Assembly (NCBI RefSeq): GCF_008704425.1
Contig: NZ_CP023696.1
Location: 2,714,501-2,778,500, forward strand
DNA: 64,000 nucleotides
Origin: Streptomyces fradiae ATCC 10745 = DSM 40063
GTDB lineage: Bacteria > Actinomycetota > Actinomycetes > Streptomycetales > Streptomycetaceae
Reading direction: 5' to 3'
The translations under genes and the position numbers were made by a program. The notes beneath the pieces were generated by a model. That model ran no database searches. It saw nothing but the letters and a program-made list of their open reading frames with translations, and was not told where the DNA came from. This document shows, in pieces, positions 17,075 through 25,600 of this stretch (its first letter is position 1; every line of letters starts with the position of its first letter).

Positions 17075-17275
17075 GTGAACAGCGAACCCACTTCCTTCAG
17101 CGCTGCCCCGGTCGAACTGTCCCTGTGGCCGCCACCGCCGCCCGTGCCCGTCGATGGCTGCCCGGTGTGTGCGGACCTGGCGGCCTTACGGGACCGGGCG
17201 CGGGGGCGGGGGGACCTGTCGGCGGTGTGCGACTGCGACGTCCTGCTGCGGCGGCACCAGGACGGGCACCGGTGA
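17075..17275 (+). CDS. Small Cys-containing protein, cassette copy 2, first gene
   Basis: A 66-residue near-duplicate of the product at 15227-15424; only the first residues (VNSEPTSFSAAP versus MTHPTSFSAPP) differ. From PVELSLWPPPPPVPVDG on, the protein is identical, including CPVCADL and CDCDVLLRRHQDGHR. It has its own promoter about eight bases upstream. Coupled to the next gene by a GTGA overlap. Confidence 0.65.
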   Translation: MNSEPTSFSAAPVELSLWPPPPPVPVDGCPVCADLAALRDRARGRGDLSAVCDCDVLLRRHQDGHR

Positions 17276-17549
17276 CGCGGCCGGACGGCGGGACGGGTCG
17301 AATGCACGGCGGGCCGGAGCGCGTGGGCGAGGGCGGCGGCCGGGACGGCGGGGGCCGGGGCCAGGAGGGGTGGCCGGTGCTGACGCTGCGGGTGTCGCGG
17401 GACGGGGGGCGTACCTGGGGCGAGCGCACGGTCGTCCGGGTGCGCGACCGGCTGGTCCCGCCGCACTCCTCCCTCTGGCCGCCCTGCGCCTGCCCCCGCT
17501 GCGGGCGCCCCGAGAGTCAGGGCCCGTAGACCACCGTCACCGGGGCGTG
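17096..17549. repeat. Long direct repeat, copy 2
   Basis: This is the second copy of the 433-454-bp repeat described for 15245-15677. It runs from within the first small gene to 33 bases inside the 3' end of the exonuclease III gene and is likely the original location. Confidence 0.95.
17272..17529 (+). CDS. Small Cys-containing protein, cassette copy 2, second gene
   Basis: An 85-residue near-duplicate of the product at 15421-15657. The N-terminal Gly-rich part has seven extra residues; the core WPVLTLRVSRDGGRTWGER and the end CACPRCGRP are unchanged. Its 3' end overlaps the exonuclease III gene on the other strand by 13 bases, the arrangement from which copy 1 must derive. Confidence 0.6.
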   Translation: MTRPDGGTGRMHGGPERVGEGGGRDGGGRGQEGWPVLTLRVSRDGGRTWGERTVVRVRDRLVPPHSSLWPPCACPRCGRPESQGP

Positions 17550-18314
17550 GTCCGACCAGCGGGCGGTGTGGGATTCGGCCCGCTCCACCCACGCCTTCAG
17601 CGCGCGGGACGCCAGGCCCGGCGTGGCCATCTGGTAGTCGATCCGCCACCCCGAGTCGTTGTCGAAGGCGCGGCCCCGGTACGACCACCACGAGTACGGG
17701 CCCTCCTGGTCGGGGTGGAGGGCGCGCACCACGTCCACGTACGCGGCCTCGTCCAGGACGCGGCCGAGCCACTCGCGCTCCTCCGGGAGGAAGCCGCTGC
17801 TCTTGCGGTTGGCCCGCCAGTTCCTGAGGTCGGCCTCCCGGTGCGCGATGTTCCAGTCGCCGCACACGACGACCTCCCGCCCGTCCGCCGCCGCGCGCTC
17901 CTTGAGCTCCTTCAGGTACGGCAGGAAGGCGTCCATGAAGCGGACCTTCTCGTCCTGGCGCTCCGTGCCGACCTCGCCGGACGGCAGGTACAGGCTCGCG
18001 ACGGTCACCCCCGGGAGGTCGGCCTCCAGGTAGCGCCCGGAGCCGTCGAACTCGCTCGACCCGAAGCCGACGCGCACCGCGTCCGGCTCCCGCCGGGTGT
18101 ACAGGGAGACCCCCGCGCGGCCCTTCGCGGCGGCCGGGGCGTGGGCGGCGTACCAGCCCTCGGGCGCCCGCACCGCCTCGGGGAGCTGGGACTCCTCGGC
18201 CCGGACCTCCTGGAGGCAGAGCACGTCGGCGGCCGTCCCGGCCAGCCACTCCACGAAGCCCTTCTTGGCGGCGGCGCGGATTCCGTTGACATTGGCGGTG
18301 GTCACAGTGAGCAT
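17517..18314 (-). CDS. xth: Exodeoxyribonuclease III
   Basis: A 265-residue enzyme of the exonuclease III/AP endonuclease family. Visible family motifs in order: TTANVNGIRAA (metal-side Asn), LCLQEVRAEESQ (metal Glu), GRAGVSLYTRR, SLYLPSGEVG, VVCGDWNIAHRE (Asp-Asn), RIDYQMATPGL and the terminal SDHAPVTVVY (Asp-His). It repairs abasic sites and 3' blocks in DNA. TATTGT lies six bases before the ATG on its strand, so the transcript may be leaderless. It is divergent from the acetyltransferase gene and overlaps cassette copy 2 at its 3' end. Confidence 0.95.
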   Translation of the reverse strand: MLTVTTANVNGIRAAAKKGFVEWLAGTAADVLCLQEVRAEESQLPEAVRAPEGWYAAHAPAAAKGRAGVSLYTRREPDAVRVGFGSSEFDGSGRYLEADLPGVTVASLYLPSGEVGTERQDEKVRFMDAFLPYLKELKERAAADGREVVVCGDWNIAHREADLRNWRANRKSSGFLPEEREWLGRVLDEAAYVDVVRALHPDQEGPYSWWSYRGRAFDNDSGWRIDYQMATPGLASRALKAWVERAESHTARWSDHAPVTVVYGP

Positions 18315-18380
18315 CCCGGCACAATACGACAGACCGACGCGCGGCCACCGCCCCCTACGCATAGAAGTACGATACCTCGC

Positions 18381-18866
18381 ATGATTATACGCCCGATGCC
18401 GTTCGACCACCCCGACGCCGTCAAGCTCAACGACCAGGTCCAGCTCGAGTACGCCGAGCGGTACGACGGCGACGGCGACGAGACCCCGCTCGATCCGGCC
18501 ATGTTCGATCCGCCGCGCGGCCTCTATCTGATGGCCTACGACGAGCGCGAGCGCCCCGTCGCCACGGGCGGCTGGCGCGCCATGGACGAGAACGGCGAGG
18601 GCTACGCGGACGGCGACGCCGAGCTGAAGCGGATGTACGTGGTCCCCGAGGCGCGCGGCCTGGGCCTGGCCCGACGCATCCTGGCCCGGCTGGAGGAGGA
18701 CGCCCGCGCGGCGGGGCGGCGGCGCATGTGCCTGGAGACCGGCACCAAGCAGCCGGAGGCCATCTCCCTGTACCTGTCCAGCGGTTATCAGCCGTGCGCC
18801 AAGTTCGGCCTGTACCGGTTCCACGAGGACAGCCGCTGTTTCGCGAAACTCCTGACCGGTCAGTAA
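18381..18866 (+). CDS. GNAT-family N-acetyltransferase
   Basis: A 161-residue GNAT protein. The acetyl-CoA loop is recognisable as LKRMYVVPEARGLGLARRIL (R/Q-x-x-G-x-G/A type), with a C-terminal KQPEAISLYLSSGYQP segment typical of the fold. TACGAT at 18368-18373 is seven bases upstream of the ATG and there is no Shine-Dalgarno sequence, so a leaderless transcript is likely. Substrate unknown. It is divergent from xth. Confidence 0.88.
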   Translation: MIIRPMPFDHPDAVKLNDQVQLEYAERYDGDGDETPLDPAMFDPPRGLYLMAYDERERPVATGGWRAMDENGEGYADGDAELKRMYVVPEARGLGLARRILARLEEDARAAGRRRMCLETGTKQPEAISLYLSSGYQPCAKFGLYRFHEDSRCFAKLLTGQ

Positions 18867-19046
18867 TAGGGCGTGACGCGCTCCTGACAAAGCCTCGGAG
18901 GATGCGGGGGCGCGGCACTCCGCGTCCGCCCGCTCCTCGGGCGCGCGGCTCGATCCGGCACCGCGATCCCCCACCGCCCCCTGCCCGGAGGACGGCCGCC
19001 GCCACGGCGTCCCCGCCGCCCCCGGGCGCGGCAGAAGGAGACACGT

Positions 19047-20093
19047 GTGAGACTGCATCGCCCGTCCGCGGCCGTCCTGCTCGCCACCGCCGGCCTCCTG
19101 GCCGGCGCCCTCACCGCCGCCCCCGCGACCGCCGCCCCCGCGCCCGAGGCGGAAGGGGCCGCCGGGGCCGTCGCCGCCCGGACCGTGCCCGCCGCCGAGC
19201 AGCGCGGCGCCGCCGGCTTCTGGACCGCCGAGCGGATGCGCGGCGCCACCCCGCTCGACCTGCGCCCGACGCCCGGCCGGCTCGCCGCGCTCAAGGCGCC
19301 GGAGCCGGGCGGCCCGACGAGGACCGTCGCCCCGACGGCCGCGTCGGCGAGCACGGCCGCCGCGCCCTCGACGGCGGCCGGCGCCCCCTCGAACGAGGTG
19401 GGCGCGCTCGCCTTCCCGCAGGCCGGGGGCGCCTGGACGGGCGGCGGGGCCGTCGTGAAGACCTCCGGGCGGGTGTTCTTCACCTTCGACGGCCGCACCG
19501 CCTCCTGCTCCGCCAACGCCGTGACCAGCAAGAACGAGTCCACCGTCATCACGGCCGGGCACTGCGTGAAGTACCAGGGGAGCTGGCACACCAACTTCGT
19601 CTTCGTCCCCGCGTACGACAACGGCCAGGCCCCGTACGGTCAGTGGACCGCGACCAGGACGCTCACGACGCCCCAGTGGGAGGCGAGCGAGGACATCAAC
19701 CACGACGTCGGCGCCGCCGTCCTCGCCCCGCTGAACGGCCAGAAGCTGACGGCCGTGACCGGCGCGCAGGGCATCCAGTTCAACGGCGGCTACAACAAGG
19801 CGATGTACGCCTTCGGCTTCCCGGCCGCCTCCCCGTACGACGGGTCCAGGCTGATCTACTGCAGCGGGAACTCCTCCAAGGACTTCCTGTTCTCGCAGGA
19901 CCACAGCCTGGGCTGCAACATGACCGGCGGGTCGAGCGGCGGGCCCTGGTTCACCGGCTTCAGCGAGGCGTCCGGCACCGGGCTCCAGGTGTCGGTGAAC
20001 AGCTTCGGCTACACGTTCCTGCCGAACCGCATGTTCGGGCCCTACTTCGGCAACGAGGCGCAGGCGCTGTACGACACCGCCCAGTCCTCCTGA
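19047..20093 (+). CDS. Secreted trypsin-like (S1/V8-type) serine peptidase
   Basis: A 348-residue protein with a signal peptide (Arg/His-containing N-terminus, hydrophobic AVLLATAGLLAGALTAAPAT, Ala-x-Ala cleavage near residue 30), a roughly 90-residue Ala/Pro-rich propeptide-like region, and a peptidase domain. Catalytic residues are His in TVITAGHCVK, Asp in INHDVGAAV and Ser in GGSSGGPWF. Cys residues flank the His and precede the Ser, suggesting disulphides as in other secreted streptomycete proteases. The GTG start has AAGGAG eight bases upstream. It acts outside the cell; a strong hairpin follows the gene. Confidence 0.92.
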   Translation: MRLHRPSAAVLLATAGLLAGALTAAPATAAPAPEAEGAAGAVAARTVPAAEQRGAAGFWTAERMRGATPLDLRPTPGRLAALKAPEPGGPTRTVAPTAASASTAAAPSTAAGAPSNEVGALAFPQAGGAWTGGGAVVKTSGRVFFTFDGRTASCSANAVTSKNESTVITAGHCVKYQGSWHTNFVFVPAYDNGQAPYGQWTATRTLTTPQWEASEDINHDVGAAVLAPLNGQKLTAVTGAQGIQFNGGYNKAMYAFGFPAASPYDGSRLIYCSGNSSKDFLFSQDHSLGCNMTGGSSGGPWFTGFSEASGTGLQVSVNSFGYTFLPNRMFGPYFGNEAQALYDTAQSS

Positions 20094-20115
20094 CACCGCC
20101 GCACCGGCGGCGAGC

Positions 20116-20153
20116 GGCCGGCCGCGCCCCCGTGCAGCGGGGGGCGGCCGGCC
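20116..20153 (+). terminator. Strong hairpin after the serine peptidase gene
   Basis: The arms GGCCGGCCGCGCCCCC and GGGGGGCGGCCGGCC form a long GC stem with one bulge and a short loop, starting 22 bases after the stop codon. It may also serve the convergent asparaginase gene. Confidence 0.8.
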
Positions 20154-20246
20154 TTCGCGGGCGTGGGCGCCCCGCGGGCGGGCGCCGGACGCCCCGGCGG
20201 GGCGGCCCCGGCGGCCGAGGCCGCCCCGCCGTCAGTCAGACCGCCG

Positions 20247-21266
20247 TCAGACCGCCGCCAGGCCGGGCGCGGGGACCGGTTCGCCGAGGGCGTGGCGCAG
20301 GAGCCGTACGCGCTCCGCCGGATCGGCCGGCTCCGGCGCGGCGAGGAGCGCGGCGAGCACGGCGATGCGGGCCTGCCCGGCGCGCAGCGTCCCGGTCGGG
20401 ACGGCGCCCGCCGCGACCAGGTCCACGGCGCCGCCGTGGGTGTAGATCTGCGCCACGGGCCCGGCCGGGACGCGGGTGGTGAGCGCCACGAGGACGCCCC
20501 GCGCGGTGGCCTCGGCGACGGCGGCGGCGATCTCGGGCGTGGCGTTGCCGGCGCCCGTGGCGACCAGGACGAGGCCGCGGGCCCCCGCGTCGACGGCGGC
20601 GCGCAGCAGCAGCGCGTCGCCGTCGGCGTGGTGCATCACCATGTCGACGCGCGGCGGGGCGCCGGCCGGGACGTCGGGCAGCGGCAGCGGGGCGGGCCGC
20701 TCGGGGCGGCGCGGTACGGACACCTTGCCGAAGCCGATGGTGCCCAGGCGGGTGCCGGACGGGTCGGCGAAGGCGTCGGCGTCCAGGGTGTGGGTCTTCA
20801 CCGTGCCGCGCGCGGCGTGCACCTTGCCGTCGAAGGCGATCAGGACGCCGAGGTCCCGGCAGCGATCGGCGGTGAGGAGCGCGTCGTAGAGGTTGCGCGG
20901 CCCGTCGCCGTCCTCGGCGTCGAGGGGGAGCTGGGCGCCGGTGAAGACGACGGGGCGCGGGTCGCCGTGGTGCAGGTCCACGAGGAAGGCGGACTCCTCC
21001 AGGGTGTCCGTGCCGTGGGTGACGACGACGCCGTCGACACCGGGGTCGGCCAGCACCTCGTGGACGGTCCGCACCAGGGTGAGCTGGTGGGCGGTGGTGA
21101 GGCGGGGGCTGTTGACGCTGAAGAGGTCGACGACCTCGACGGTGACGCCCTCCGGTACGCAGGCGGTGGCCATGACCTCCCGCCCGTGCGCCTCGGCGGC
21201 GAACCCGGAACCCTGCCAGCGGCTGGCTATCGTGCCGCCGGTACTGATGACGACGATCCGTCCCAC
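20247..21266 (-). CDS. L-asparaginase
   Basis: A 339-residue type I/II asparaginase. The two threonine motifs are at the start, VVISTGGTIASRW, and at about residue 85, VVTHGTDTLEES; the Lys of the catalytic set is probably in GKVHAARGTVKTH. No signal peptide is visible, so it is probably cytosolic. It hydrolyses Asn to Asp and ammonia. The GTG at 21266 is chosen because the conserved strand begins immediately and GAGGAGG lies about ten bases upstream. An Lrp/AsnC-family regulator is read divergently. Confidence 0.92.
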   Translation of the reverse strand: MGRIVVISTGGTIASRWQGSGFAAEAHGREVMATACVPEGVTVEVVDLFSVNSPRLTTAHQLTLVRTVHEVLADPGVDGVVVTHGTDTLEESAFLVDLHHGDPRPVVFTGAQLPLDAEDGDGPRNLYDALLTADRCRDLGVLIAFDGKVHAARGTVKTHTLDADAFADPSGTRLGTIGFGKVSVPRRPERPAPLPLPDVPAGAPPRVDMVMHHADGDALLLRAAVDAGARGLVLVATGAGNATPEIAAAVAEATARGVLVALTTRVPAGPVAQIYTHGGAVDLVAAGAVPTGTLRAGQARIAVLAALLAAPEPADPAERVRLLRHALGEPVPAPGLAAV

Positions 21267-21303
21267 GCTGCCCCGACCTCCTCGACCTGTCCTCGCAACA
21301 AAC

Positions 21304-21311
21304 GTTCGAAC
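21304..21311. promoter_or_regulatory. GTTCGAAC palindrome between asparaginase and AsnC-type genes
   Basis: A perfect 8-bp palindrome, with AACAAAC on one side and AAGC on the other, in the AT-richer part of the divergent intergenic region. It is a candidate site for the adjacent regulator; no second copy was seen. Confidence 0.35.
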
Positions 21312-21389
21312 AAGCAATGATAGGAGAGTGGCCGCGCAATCGGATCGCGTACTTCTCCGCCGTTCGGGCGGATCATGGAGGATGATCGC

Positions 21390-21848
21390 GTGATGGACGC
21401 GATCGACCGCGCTATCTTGCGCGAACTCCAGGCGGACGGACGGCTGAGCAACCAGGAGCTGGCGGCGCGCGTGGGCCTGACCCCGTCGCCGTGCATGCGC
21501 CGGGTGCGCCAGCTGGAGCAGGACGGGGTGATCCAGGGCTACCGGGCGGTGATCGACCCCGAGGCGGTGGACCGGGGCTTCGAGGTGCTGGTCTCCATCG
21601 AGGTGGAGCGGGACCGCGAGGTGGTGGAGGCGTTCGAGGCGGCGCTCCAGGACATCCCGGACGTCGTCGAGGCGTACCGGCTGTTCGGCAGCCCCGGCTG
21701 CCTGCTGCGGATCGCGGTGGCGGACCTGCGGGCGTACGAGCGGCTGTGGATCGAGAAGCTGACCGCCCTGACGGGGGTCAAGGAGGTCAACTCCCAGATC
21801 ATCATGAAGCGCGTGAAGGAGCCGACGGGGCTCCCGGTGGACGGCTGA
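21390..21848 (+). CDS. Lrp/AsnC-family regulator
   Basis: A 152-residue regulator. Residues about 3-50 form the helix-turn-helix (DAIDRAILRELQADGRLSNQ, then ELAARVGLTPSPCMRRVRQL); the C-terminal half is the RAM ligand/oligomer domain (DVVEAYRLFGSPGCLLRIAV). GGAGG at 21377-21381 is eight bases from GTG 21390 and eleven from ATG 21393; an ATG at 21375 is too close to that site. The divergent neighbour is L-asparaginase, so it may respond to an amino acid and control that gene; this is inference. Confidence 0.9.
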   Translation: MMDAIDRAILRELQADGRLSNQELAARVGLTPSPCMRRVRQLEQDGVIQGYRAVIDPEAVDRGFEVLVSIEVERDREVVEAFEAALQDIPDVVEAYRLFGSPGCLLRIAVADLRAYERLWIEKLTALTGVKEVNSQIIMKRVKEPTGLPVDG

Positions 21849-21880
21849 GGGCCGGGCCGCGAGCCCCCGGCCCCGGCGCG

Positions 21881-21960
21881 CACCCGCGACGCCCGCGGCA
21901 CCCGCGGCGCCCGCGGCACCCCCGGCACCCGCGGCACCCGCGGCACCCGCGGCACCGGCG
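21881..21960. repeat. Nine-bp tandem repeat after the Lrp gene
   Basis: About nine units of CACCCGCGG (variants CGCCCGCGG, CACCCCCGG) in tandem, from 21881 to 21960. No gene is supported through it; it lies between the Lrp stop and the membrane-protein stop. Confidence 0.9.
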
Positions 21961-22076
21961 CGCACCTACCGCACCACCGCGGGCCACCCGGCGCAGCGGC
22001 CCCGGCCCCGGCGCACGACCCCGGCGCACGGCCCCGGGCGCGTACCCCTCGCCCCCGCCGCACCCGGCGCGCCCCC

Positions 22077-22451
22077 TCAGCCCCGCCGCTCGCGGCTGCC
22101 CCGCGCCTCGCGCACGAAGTGCCGCACGAAGGCGGCGATCCCCCACACGAGCAGCACGTTCAGGATCGCGCCGCCGACGTACTGCGGCAGGAAGTCGAGG
22201 GCGCCGACGCTCTCGTCCGCCACGTCCGCCCCGTCCGGCCCGCCGGCACCGAGGAGCGCGGGCAGCAGGTAGTAGCCGAGGAAGGCGGCCAGCACGGCGC
22301 CGGGGAAGGTCGCCAGCAGCAGCGGGGCGCTCCACCCCTCGGGCGCCCCGGCGGCGCCGTAGGCGAGCGCGGCGGCGGCGACCGCGCCGACGTAGCCGGC
22401 CGCCACGAGCCGGGCCGTGCGCCGGGGGCGGGGAGTGTCGGTCTGCGCCAT
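22077..22451 (-). CDS. Small membrane protein of unknown function
   Basis: A 124-residue protein with three to four predicted membrane helices: LVAAGYVGAVAAAALAY, LLLATFPGAVLAAFLGYYLL and GGAILNVLLVWGIAAFV, ending in a positively charged tail. The ATG at 22451 is followed by a hydrophilic MAQTDTPRPRR. I do not recognise a function. It lies downstream of the large RHS gene on the same strand, so it is positioned where an immunity protein could be, but a strong terminator hairpin separates them. Confidence 0.6.
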   Translation of the reverse strand: MAQTDTPRPRRTARLVAAGYVGAVAAAALAYGAAGAPEGWSAPLLLATFPGAVLAAFLGYYLLPALLGAGGPDGADVADESVGALDFLPQYVGGAILNVLLVWGIAAFVRHFVREARGSRERRG

Positions 22452-22510
22452 CTGGGGTCTTCCGTCTCTGCGAGGGGCCCCGGCGGATCGCGGGGCCGTG
22501 CGGGCATGCG

Positions 22511-22546
22511 GCGGGCCCGCGCCCCGTGAAGGGGTCGCGGGCCCGC
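22511..22546 (-). terminator. Hairpin after the RHS gene
   Basis: GCGGGCCCGCGCCCC, a GTGAA loop and GGGGTCGCGGGCCCGC form a stem of about 15 bp with one bulge, 56-91 bases after the RHS stop. It should uncouple the RHS gene from the membrane-protein gene. Confidence 0.75.
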
Positions 22547-22558
22547 CGGGCTCCATTA

Positions 22559-22572
22559 TTGAACATGTTCAA
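22559..22572. promoter_or_regulatory. TTGAACATGTTCAA palindrome
   Basis: A perfect 14-bp palindrome between the RHS stop and the terminator, in otherwise very GC-rich DNA. It lies about 110 bases upstream of the membrane-protein start and could be an operator for it. The half-site spacing (two bases between GAAC and GTTC) is wrong for a LexA box, which needs four. Confidence 0.4.
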
Positions 22573-22601
22573 GTCAGGAGCCAGGCTCCCGGCCGAACCG
22601 G

Positions 22602-25600
22602 TCAGAACTTGTCCCGGACCACCTTGCGGAGGTTCTTCCCGAGCTTGTCCCAGTACGGCTTGGCCTGGTTCTCGTTGCAGGTCCGGTTGCAGATCGCCGC
22701 CAGCCCGCCGAGCTTGCCGCGGACCTCCAGCTTCATCCGGCCCTTCTTCTTGTACAGGTCGAAGCCGACCCAGCCGCCCGGCCAGTCCGGGTGCCCGAAG
22801 CGGGCGCCGAGCTGGAGGTAGCTCTTGCCGATGCTGTTGACCTTCACCGGGAAGTCCCAGCGCCTGCCGAACGCCTTCGGGTGCAGCGTGAACTTCTGCC
22901 CCTCGTGCGTGATCTTCTTCGGGCGGCCGGGGATCGGGAAGATCGCCTTGAAGTGCTTCTTCCAGTACGAGAAGACCTTCGTCGCCGAGGCGCCCGTCTT
23001 GCCCAGGTCGTAGTACCGGTAGTAGCTCGCCTCACCGCTCAGGTCGCGGCAGCCGACCGGGTCGCCGCCGCAGTACACGTACGCGTTGGCGCCGCCGTCG
23101 TACTGCGGGTCGACCTGGAGGAAGCGTCCCGTGTCCGGCTCGTAGGCGCGCGCACCGGTCAGGACGACGCCGCTGAGCGTGTCCGAGGAGACCTGGGCGC
23201 CGCCCTGCCAGCCGTACCGGGTCGCCCCGGTGTCACCGTCGGGCGTGCCGAACTCGTCGTACCGCTGCACGCTGGACGCCGACGGGTCGGCCAGGTCCAG
23301 CCGCACCGCCACGTCGCCGGCGAGGTTGGCCAGCTCCAGCACCACCCGGCCGCCGGTCGTCGTCGCGGCGAGCGCGCCCGTCGCGTCGCCGACGAACCGG
23401 GTCACCGTGCCGTCGCCGCGCACCTCCCAGTCGGGGGAGGTCGACTCGTCGCCGTAGTGCTGGGTGACCGTGCCGGCCACCGTCCAGGCGCCGTCCGCGC
23501 CGCGGGTCTCCGTGGTCGCCAGGGCCGGGCGGCCCGCGGCGTCCAGGTCCCAGGTGCGGCGCCGGTCGCCGACGGTCTCCGAGCGCAGCCCGTCGCCGGT
23601 GTAGTACCCGTACTGCACGCCGTCCCTGGCCGTGGTCCGGCCGAACGCGTCGTACACGCGCCCGCCGCCCGTCAGCCGGTCCGCCGAGTCGTAGGCGTAC
23701 GCCGTCTCGTCCACGGTCGCGTCGGACGTGGCCGGGTCGCAGTCGTCGCGGGTGACGGTGCGGGTGAGCCGGTTGCTGTTGGCGTCGAAGCCGTACGCGC
23801 GGACCGCGCAGCCCTCCACGCCGCTGTCGGCGGCGCGGGAGAGGCGGCCGAGCGCGTCGTACGCGTAGTCGGTCGACACGGCCGTGCCGTCCGTCTGCGT
23901 ACGGCCCGACCGGCGGCCCGTGATGTCGTACTCCGCCACGTCGGCGAGGACGGTGGTGCCCTCGGCGTCGGTGTACACGCGCTCGGTGGGCCGGCCCAGC
24001 GGGTCGGTGGCCACCTCCAGCGTGTGCCCACCGGGCAGCGTCTGCGACACCAGCGTGCCGTCGACCGCGTACCGGGCGGTGAACGTGCCCGCCGCCGAGT
24101 CGGTGACGGTCGTCAGGTCGCCCGTGCCGTCGTACCCGTAGGCGGTGGACTCGCCCGTGGAGTCCGAGGACTTCACGGGGCGGTCGAGCAGGTCGTACTC
24201 GGTCCGCGTGGTGTTGCCCGAGCCGTCCTGGTAGGAGATCCGCCGGCCGAGCGAGTCGTAGCCGTGGGCGACGCTCTTCCCGCCGGAGGAGACGGTCAGG
24301 GTGCGGCCCGTGTCCGGGTCGAACGTGTACGTCGTGGCGGGCGTCGCCGTGCCGGCGCCGCCGGTCAGCTCGCTCTTGACGCGGCGGCCCGCGTCGTCGT
24401 AGGTGATCGTCAGGACGCTCGTGACGCCGTTCGCCGTCTCGGTCGTCTTGGTGACGCCGCCCCAGCGGTTGTACTCGAACGCGCTGGTGACCAGCTGCGC
24501 CGGGTTGGCGCCGCCGCCCGTGACCGGGCCCGCCGGGGCGGTCCGGCACAGCAGGCCCGCCCACTCGGGGCGGCCCGCGCACGCACCGGTGCCCGTCGCG
24601 GTCCAGTACGTGTACGTCAGCGTGCCCGCGTCGGCGCCGTCCGACTTCGGCAGGCTGGTGGTGGCCAGCCGGCCGTCCGCGCGGTACGTCGAGCGGGTCG
24701 CGCTGAGCTGGGCGCCCTGGGCGTTCTCGGTGACCAGCTCCTCGCCGGTCGCCCAGTTGTAGGCGGTGGTGGTCCGCTGGACGTCGGCGTCCTGGGCGTA
24801 GCCCTCGACGGCCGCGCCCGTGGCGGTGGAGGTGGACATCCCGGAGACGGCCGCGTCGGCGGGCCGCCCCTCGTCGTACCGGTACGCCGTGTGGCGGCGC
24901 GCCGGGACGGCCGTGCCCGCGGCGAGCGCCGGACTGCCGCCGGACGCGGCGAGCGGGCCGGCGAGGGTCACCCGGTGCAGCGGGTCGTAGGTGTCGGTGA
25001 TCCGCTGGCCGTCCTCGGTGTACACCGTGGTGGACGACAGCAGTTCGGCGCGCTCGGCCGTGGTGCGCCCGTCGAGGTCGAGCGCGGCGAGCCGGGCCGC
25101 GGCGTCCGGGGCGGTGCCCAGGGCGAGTTCGCGGTTGGCGGCGGTGAGCTGGGCGACGGTGTTGCCGTACCGGTCGAACTCGGTCGCGTCCAGGCCGCCG
25201 CCGGGGCGGGCGGTGTTGGTCTCGCGGCCGTTGGCGTCGACGTACGTGACGGTGGCCCGGCCGTAGCCGGTCGCCGGCAGGTCGGCGCCGGTGGAGGAGG
25301 CCGGGACGGAGTCGGCGGGGAAGACCGCCGTCGCGTCGGTGGGCACCTCGTCCTGCGCCCACGCGCCGACCGCCGCCGCGCCCATCTGGTGGGGCGCCTT
25401 GGCCCCGGTCAGCGGCACGTCGTAGACGACGGTGGTGGTGGCCGTGGACTCCACGGTGTCCGCCGTGCCCTGCTTCAGGCTCGGGCGGGTCATCTTCAGG
25501 AGCATGCCGTCGCCGGAGGTCAGCGACGAACCGGCGGTGCCGTAGTGGAAGTTCCACGGCTGCTCGGAGCCGGGCATCATCCAGAAGACGCGGCCGGCGG

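Noticed and set aside
21300..21965. Asparaginase extended upstream to base 21965
   Set aside because: The extra N-terminus is Ala/Gly repeat from the 9-bp tandem and the antisense of the Lrp gene; the conserved strand starts at 21266 with a ribosome site.
22561..22570. GAACATGTTC as a LexA/SOS box
   Set aside because: The actinobacterial box needs four bases between GAAC and GTTC; here there are two.
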